Below, one piece after another: positions 60,199-64,000 of a stretch of 64,000 nucleotides of DNA. Below the pieces are notes generated by a model, which did no database searches, was not told the DNA's origin, and was given only the letters and a program-made list of their open reading frames with translations. The position numbers and the translations under genes were made by a program. This stretch comes from Chryseobacterium carnipullorum (GTDB lineage: Bacteria > Bacteroidota > Bacteroidia > Flavobacteriales > Weeksellaceae), in contig NZ_FRCD01000010.1 in NCBI RefSeq assembly GCF_900142785.1, positions 124,001 through 188,000 of the forward strand, read 5' to 3'. Within the stretch, counting starts at the first letter, position 1. Every line of letters starts with the position of its first letter.

Positions 60199-61911
60199 AT
60201 GAGGAGGATTTGTATTCTTTTATCTATGCTTCCGGTTGGACTTGTCGCACGGGATTTTGCTGAAATTCAGACCGGTATGAAGGATTTCTATTACGGGGCA
60301 GCGGATGCAGCTGATATGGATGGCGATGGAAAACTGGATGTAGTGATCAACGGAGCCATTGATAGTGACAGTGATGGAAATGTAGACAGCTCTTTTAATG
60401 AAATATATAAGAACAACGGGACTTCACTGGTGCCATATGCTAATCTGGGAGTGAGTTCAACCCATCTGGGGGATATCAAATTCATGGACTTTAATAACGA
60501 TGGTCTTTTGGATATTATATCTACAGGCCTGAGTTATAATGATGTGGTCAACTATAAGCATTACAGATTCAAAAACACAGGAAATGGTTTTTCGAAAGAA
60601 GCAGACCTTGCCGGAAAGATTTACGGATCTCTGGAAGCTTTTGATTTCAATAATGATGGTAAAATAGATTATGCGATCAATGGAACTCAGTACGTAGAAG
60701 GGGCTGGCTTCATAAATAATATGGATTTTTATAAAAATACGGGAACTGATTTTGAAATCTTTAAAGGCTGGTTGCCAGGAACACAAAACGGAAGTTTCAA
60801 ATTTGTGGATCTAAATAATGATCATCTTATGGATCTCGTTATTTTAGGTGTGGCTGACGGTGATGCTCCAATTGCTAAAGTCTATATCAACCAGGCAGGA
60901 ACCCTGACGTTTACGCAAGATCTTACAGCATTAATAAGTGGGAAAATGGATTTTGCAGATTTCAATGCAGATGGCTATCAGGATATTGTCATTACCGGAC
61001 AGGATACCAACTACTCAGGATTTCTTACCGTTCTTATGAATGATGGAACGGGACATCTGGAGGTACAGCAAATTAGTACTCCGGAGATTGCAGATTCATC
61101 TGTAATGACGGGAGATATCAATAATGACGGATACTATGATTTCATTGTTTCCGGAAATGATGAAAATAATGATGCTCTCGTGAAAACTTTTTTATATGAT
61201 CCTTCAAATCAAAATTTCACTGAAAATATACCTACAGGACTGCATACTTTAGGAGGACCGGGTTTTGTCAATTTACTTGACTTTAACAATGACCACCGTC
61301 TGGATGTTTTGTTGGCCGGATTTGATTGGGCAGATCCGGGCATGCCCTCACTTACCAAAATTTTCAAAAATACTTCTACTGAAGTTAATCTGAAACCTCT
61401 ACCTCCTGCAGTCCTTAAGGTAATAAAAACAGGAAACCGTTTTAATTTTTCGTGGAGCGGGGCATCTGATGACAAGACACCAGTGAAAGCGCTGCGATAT
61501 GAAATCAAAGTTGGAACTACACCCGGAGCGGGTAATATTGCAAAATACATAGTAACAACGCCATCATGGTTCCTGGATCTCGATCCTTCTATTCAGAATG
61601 TGTACTGGAGTGTAAGATCAATCGATGCTTCAAAGGTGTTTTCCGATGGCTCTTCTCAAAATGCATTGGGAACGCTTGATGTAAAATCAGAGAGCCGGAT
61701 ATCAGTTTACCCAAATCCGGCATCAGAAAAAATATTCATTAAAGGAGAAAAAATTTCAGATGTTGAGCTGTATTCTATAGATGGCAGAAAGCAGAATGTT
61801 GTTTTAAATAACGACCAGTCTGTTAATGTATCCCACCTTACAAAAGGGAGTTACGTTGTAAAAGTGAAAATAAAAAACGAAATAATCATCAGGAAACTCA
61901 TTATTAAATAA
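60199..61911 (+). CDS. Secreted VCBS/FG-GAP-repeat protein with T9SS sorting domain
   Basis: 570 aa from the ATG at 60199 (signal peptide MRRICILLSMLPVGLVA). About seven calcium-binding type repeats DxNxDxxxD (DMDGDGKLD, DFNNDGLLD, DFNNDGKID, DLNNDHLMD, DFNADGYQD, DINNDGYYD, DFNNDHRLD) make a propeller or solenoid of residues about 30-410. A fibronectin-like region follows, then a T9SS type A sorting domain (VYPNPASEKIFI to the end). Surface or secreted, function unknown, perhaps adhesion. Confidence 0.88.
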   Translation: MRRICILLSMLPVGLVARDFAEIQTGMKDFYYGAADAADMDGDGKLDVVINGAIDSDSDGNVDSSFNEIYKNNGTSLVPYANLGVSSTHLGDIKFMDFNNDGLLDIISTGLSYNDVVNYKHYRFKNTGNGFSKEADLAGKIYGSLEAFDFNNDGKIDYAINGTQYVEGAGFINNMDFYKNTGTDFEIFKGWLPGTQNGSFKFVDLNNDHLMDLVILGVADGDAPIAKVYINQAGTLTFTQDLTALISGKMDFADFNADGYQDIVITGQDTNYSGFLTVLMNDGTGHLEVQQISTPEIADSSVMTGDINNDGYYDFIVSGNDENNDALVKTFLYDPSNQNFTENIPTGLHTLGGPGFVNLLDFNNDHRLDVLLAGFDWADPGMPSLTKIFKNTSTEVNLKPLPPAVLKVIKTGNRFNFSWSGASDDKTPVKALRYEIKVGTTPGAGNIAKYIVTTPSWFLDLDPSIQNVYWSVRSIDASKVFSDGSSQNALGTLDVKSESRISVYPNPASEKIFIKGEKISDVELYSIDGRKQNVVLNNDQSVNVSHLTKGSYVVKVKIKNEIIIRKLIIK

Positions 61912-61930
61912 CTGAATCGTTCTATTAGTG

Positions 61931-61968
61931 AGAAAAGCCAGTCGTCCAGCTGGCTTTTCTATTTCTTA
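61931..61968 (+). terminator. Terminator of the VCBS-repeat gene
   Basis: AGAAAAGCCAG/CTGGCTTTTCT, 11-bp arms. Confidence 0.85.
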
Positions 61969-61983
61969 TTTTTTTCGTTGTTA

Positions 61984-62055
61984 TGCGGGGAGACCACCCC
62001 GTCAAAAATTCTTTGAATTTTCGCCACCCCTCCATGGGAGGGGAATTTTAGTCGT
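61984..62055. repeat. GC-rich inverted-repeat cassette
   Basis: GGGGAGACCACCCCGTCAAA, then AATTCTTTGAATT, then CACCCCTCCATGGGAGGGG. Several internal palindromes stand out from AT-rich flanks; probably a dispersed repeat, not a gene. Confidence 0.5.
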
Positions 62056-62193
62056 TTGAATGATGGTCATCTATTTTATGCAAGTATATTTCCCTCGGTA
62101 GAAAAAGGAATTATGTACTTGAGATTTCTTACCAATAAATAGGCTGGTCAGTACAGGCTATTAGCGCTATTGGTGTTGAAAAGATCATCACTA

Positions 62194-63828
62194 TTAAGCT
62201 TTTTTAATCTTGCTTCTGAACTTCTCAATCAAAAAGTAAAACAGTAAAAAGCCCAGTGCAAAAATGGAAAATCTTGATAAAAGATCTCCTGCTCTCGTGT
62301 AGAAGGTCATGGTTTCATAAAGATTCACTTTTGCAAATAATGTGGTCTGATCTCCGTAGAAAGTATCGGCTACTACTTCTCCTTTAGCATTGATATGTGC
62401 AGAGATACCGCTATTGGCAGCACGGGCAATTTCTCTTCTGTTTTCGATAGCTCTTAGTTTTGCGTAAGAGAGAAGCTGTTTATGTCCTTCCGTAACTCCC
62501 CACCAGGAATCATTGGTCATAATGCCTAAAAAGTTGGCTCCTTTCTTTACATAATCGGTTGTAAACTCACCGTAAATGCTTTCATAGCAAATGATGGGTG
62601 CCATACGGCCTTTGTTGTACGGATTTGAAAATGCCATTCTTTCTTTATCTATTCCCAAAGAAGCCACTGTTCCGCCCAAGTTGAGCATGGCATCCCCCAG
62701 AAGAGGTTTTAAAACACTCATATACGGGAAGATTTCCACTCCAGGAACAAGTTTCCCTTTGTGATATACCTGAATTTTTTGCTGTGGTGCAACCTGAATG
62801 GCGGTATTATAACTTTCTACCCAAAGGTCAGGATTGAGCTGGTAAGCTTCTTTGGGAAGGTTTTCTTTATTTTTATAAAAACGGTGTGAAGAAATTCCTG
62901 TTGCGAAAACAGAGCCCGGATGTTTTGATAAAAATCCTTTAACATTATTTAAGAGCAAACTTTTGTCAAAAGCGGTTTCAGAGATGGATCCTCTTCCGGG
63001 AAGAGCAGTTTCCGGAGCGATATAATAATCGATTTTGCCTTTTGAACTATTCTCTGCTAAAGTTAACAGGTCGTTTTCAATGGTAAGACTGTCCTTTGAA
63101 TACTTTTCAGCGTAAGGATCAAGATCAGGCTGAAGCATCAGAACATTCACCTGTCCCGAAGGTTTTTCGTTGAAGTTATTGTATTTGATTATTGAAACAA
63201 TCATAGGTAGAATAACCAGTACCCCCATAATAGAAACGTTTCTGATCAGATCTTTTCTTTTTCTTCCTGCTTCCCAGGTTCGTATCGTGTAGAAAATTAA
63301 AACATTGATCAACAGGATCCAGAAGCTTCCACCGGTTGCTCCCAGTGTATCATACCACTGTATCAGTTTAGGGTAATCTGAGAATACGTTTCCTAAATTC
63401 AGCCACGGCCATGTCAGTTCCCAGTTAAGGTGAAATTTTTCAAAGCTCATCCATATAGCGATCAGAAAGGCTAATCCCCAGTAGGTTCCCTGTGCATTCT
63501 TGTACCAATGGTAGCACTGGAAAACAAGAGAGTACAGGAAAGAATTCACGAGCACCGGAAAGATCACTGCCATCATCGAGTGGCTTCCGTCCGGGTTTTT
63601 GGAACCATAAAGCCATCCGGTTGTTACAATATTCCAGATCACAAAACAAAGGTAAGAGAGCCCAAAGACCATCCAGCTTTTTCTATTGTAAGCTGAAAAT
63701 TTGGATATGCCGTGTTCCATCATCAATAGCGGAACAAGCGCAAAAAATATAAAGAACGGTACTCCGTAAGTGGGCCAAGACACAGACAGCAGCATCGCTG
63801 AAATGAGTGTAAGTAAAAGGTATTTCAT
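62194..63828 (-). CDS. lnt: Apolipoprotein N-acyltransferase
   Basis: 544 aa. N-terminal membrane helices (about 1-215) and a periplasmic nitrilase domain. Catalytic triad: Glu in PETALPGRG near 273, Lys in YHKGKLVPGVE near 360, Cys in CYESIYGEF near 416. It adds the third acyl chain to lipoproteins. A final C-terminal membrane helix follows. Many lipoproteins in this window are its clients. Confidence 0.95.
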   Translation of the reverse strand: MKYLLLTLISAMLLSVSWPTYGVPFFIFFALVPLLMMEHGISKFSAYNRKSWMVFGLSYLCFVIWNIVTTGWLYGSKNPDGSHSMMAVIFPVLVNSFLYSLVFQCYHWYKNAQGTYWGLAFLIAIWMSFEKFHLNWELTWPWLNLGNVFSDYPKLIQWYDTLGATGGSFWILLINVLIFYTIRTWEAGRKRKDLIRNVSIMGVLVILPMIVSIIKYNNFNEKPSGQVNVLMLQPDLDPYAEKYSKDSLTIENDLLTLAENSSKGKIDYYIAPETALPGRGSISETAFDKSLLLNNVKGFLSKHPGSVFATGISSHRFYKNKENLPKEAYQLNPDLWVESYNTAIQVAPQQKIQVYHKGKLVPGVEIFPYMSVLKPLLGDAMLNLGGTVASLGIDKERMAFSNPYNKGRMAPIICYESIYGEFTTDYVKKGANFLGIMTNDSWWGVTEGHKQLLSYAKLRAIENRREIARAANSGISAHINAKGEVVADTFYGDQTTLFAKVNLYETMTFYTRAGDLLSRFSIFALGFLLFYFLIEKFRSKIKKA

Positions 63829-63845
63829 TAAATTAATTTAACAAA

Positions 63846-63853
63846 CAAATTTA
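63846..63853 (-). promoter_or_regulatory. -7 box of lnt
   Basis: TAAATTTG on the minus strand, 18 nt before the lnt ATG. Confidence 0.5.
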
Positions 63854-63869
63854 ATGTTTTTGAAATGAA

Positions 63870-63877
63870 TAAATTTG
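63870..63877 (+). promoter_or_regulatory. -7 box of the VanZ-like gene
   Basis: TAAATTTG, 17 nt before the ATG at 63894. The -33 element is unclear. Confidence 0.45.
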
Positions 63878-63893
63878 CACTTGATGTTAAAGA

Positions 63894-64000
63894 AATTTTA
63901 TAAAATCATTATTGTTCCGTATACACTGATTTTGCTTTACCTGATGTTTTTAGGAATGGGCAGATCTCAATACGAAGATAACCAGATTACCGTAGAGCCT
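63894..64000 (+). CDS. Start of a probable VanZ-family membrane protein (cut by right edge)
   Basis: 35 codons visible: MLKKFYKIIIVPYTLILLYL, then MFLGMGRSQYED and the beginning of the next segment. One membrane helix near 8-24, followed by the G-x-G-R-S pattern typical of VanZ-like proteins in Flavobacteria. Too short for certainty. Confidence 0.55.

Noticed and set aside
1..64000. CRISPR arrays, rRNA and insertion sequences
   Set aside because: No regularly spaced repeats, rRNA sequence or transposase frames found on reading the window.

Overview
The window reads as chromosomal DNA of a Flavobacteriia member, most like Chryseobacterium or a close Weeksellaceae relative (inference from content, no database search). 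The grounds are AT-rich DNA, Bacteroidetes -7 boxes (TAnnTTTG), type IX secretion (T9SS) C-terminal sorting domains, a T9SS Plug protein, DUF4295 beside rpmB-rpmG, DUF4403, a degenerate RibA domain on RibB, and double-glycine peptides of a kind I associate with Chryseobacterium. No rRNA, phage, insertion sequence or CRISPR array was seen. There is one tRNA (Cys).

Layout. 1-7.8 kb is gene-poor: a membrane protein cut by the edge, lipoproteins, a glycosyltransferase, a serine hydrolase, a small hypothetical protein and a SemiSWEET sugar transporter lie among long non-coding stretches. These stretches hold seven plus-strand hairpin terminators. Most lack an obvious gene, and several belong to repeated units that look like small-RNA genes. 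7.8-19 kb is mostly minus-strand housekeeping: tRNA-Cys, RDD and DUF4403 proteins, folB, and thrA-thrB-thrC behind a threonine-rich leader peptide and attenuator. Two double-glycine peptide genes follow, then nadA, gmk and yicC, with miaA divergent. 20-28 kb holds a candidate toxin-antitoxin pair, an RND efflux operon and its TetR regulator, with four copies of a CTAAC-TGTTA operator. 28.7-35 kb is a trehalose-type locus: AraC regulator, MFS permease, GH37 trehalase and TonB-dependent receptor.

35-50 kb holds an MBL hydrolase, T9SS Plug, a secreted M4 protease with a T9SS tail, hemH, an FMN reductase, a NifU-type protein with two Nfu_N domains, gamma carbonic anhydrase, a PIF1-type helicase, a luciferase-like oxidoreductase, ribB, a Crp/Fnr regulator and fmt. 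50-64 kb holds recQ, two OmpA-type paralogs (one without the OmpA domain), folK, sppA, a GlsB-type protein, ftsY behind a ridA-like gene broken by an in-frame TGA, rpmB-rpmG-DUF4295, a VCBS-repeat T9SS protein, lnt and the start of a probable VanZ-family gene.

The points most worth a second look are the repeated small-RNA-like units at 4.2-7.6 kb, the double-glycine peptides, the ART-like toxin pair, the thr attenuator, the TetR operator set and the broken ridA ahead of ftsY.
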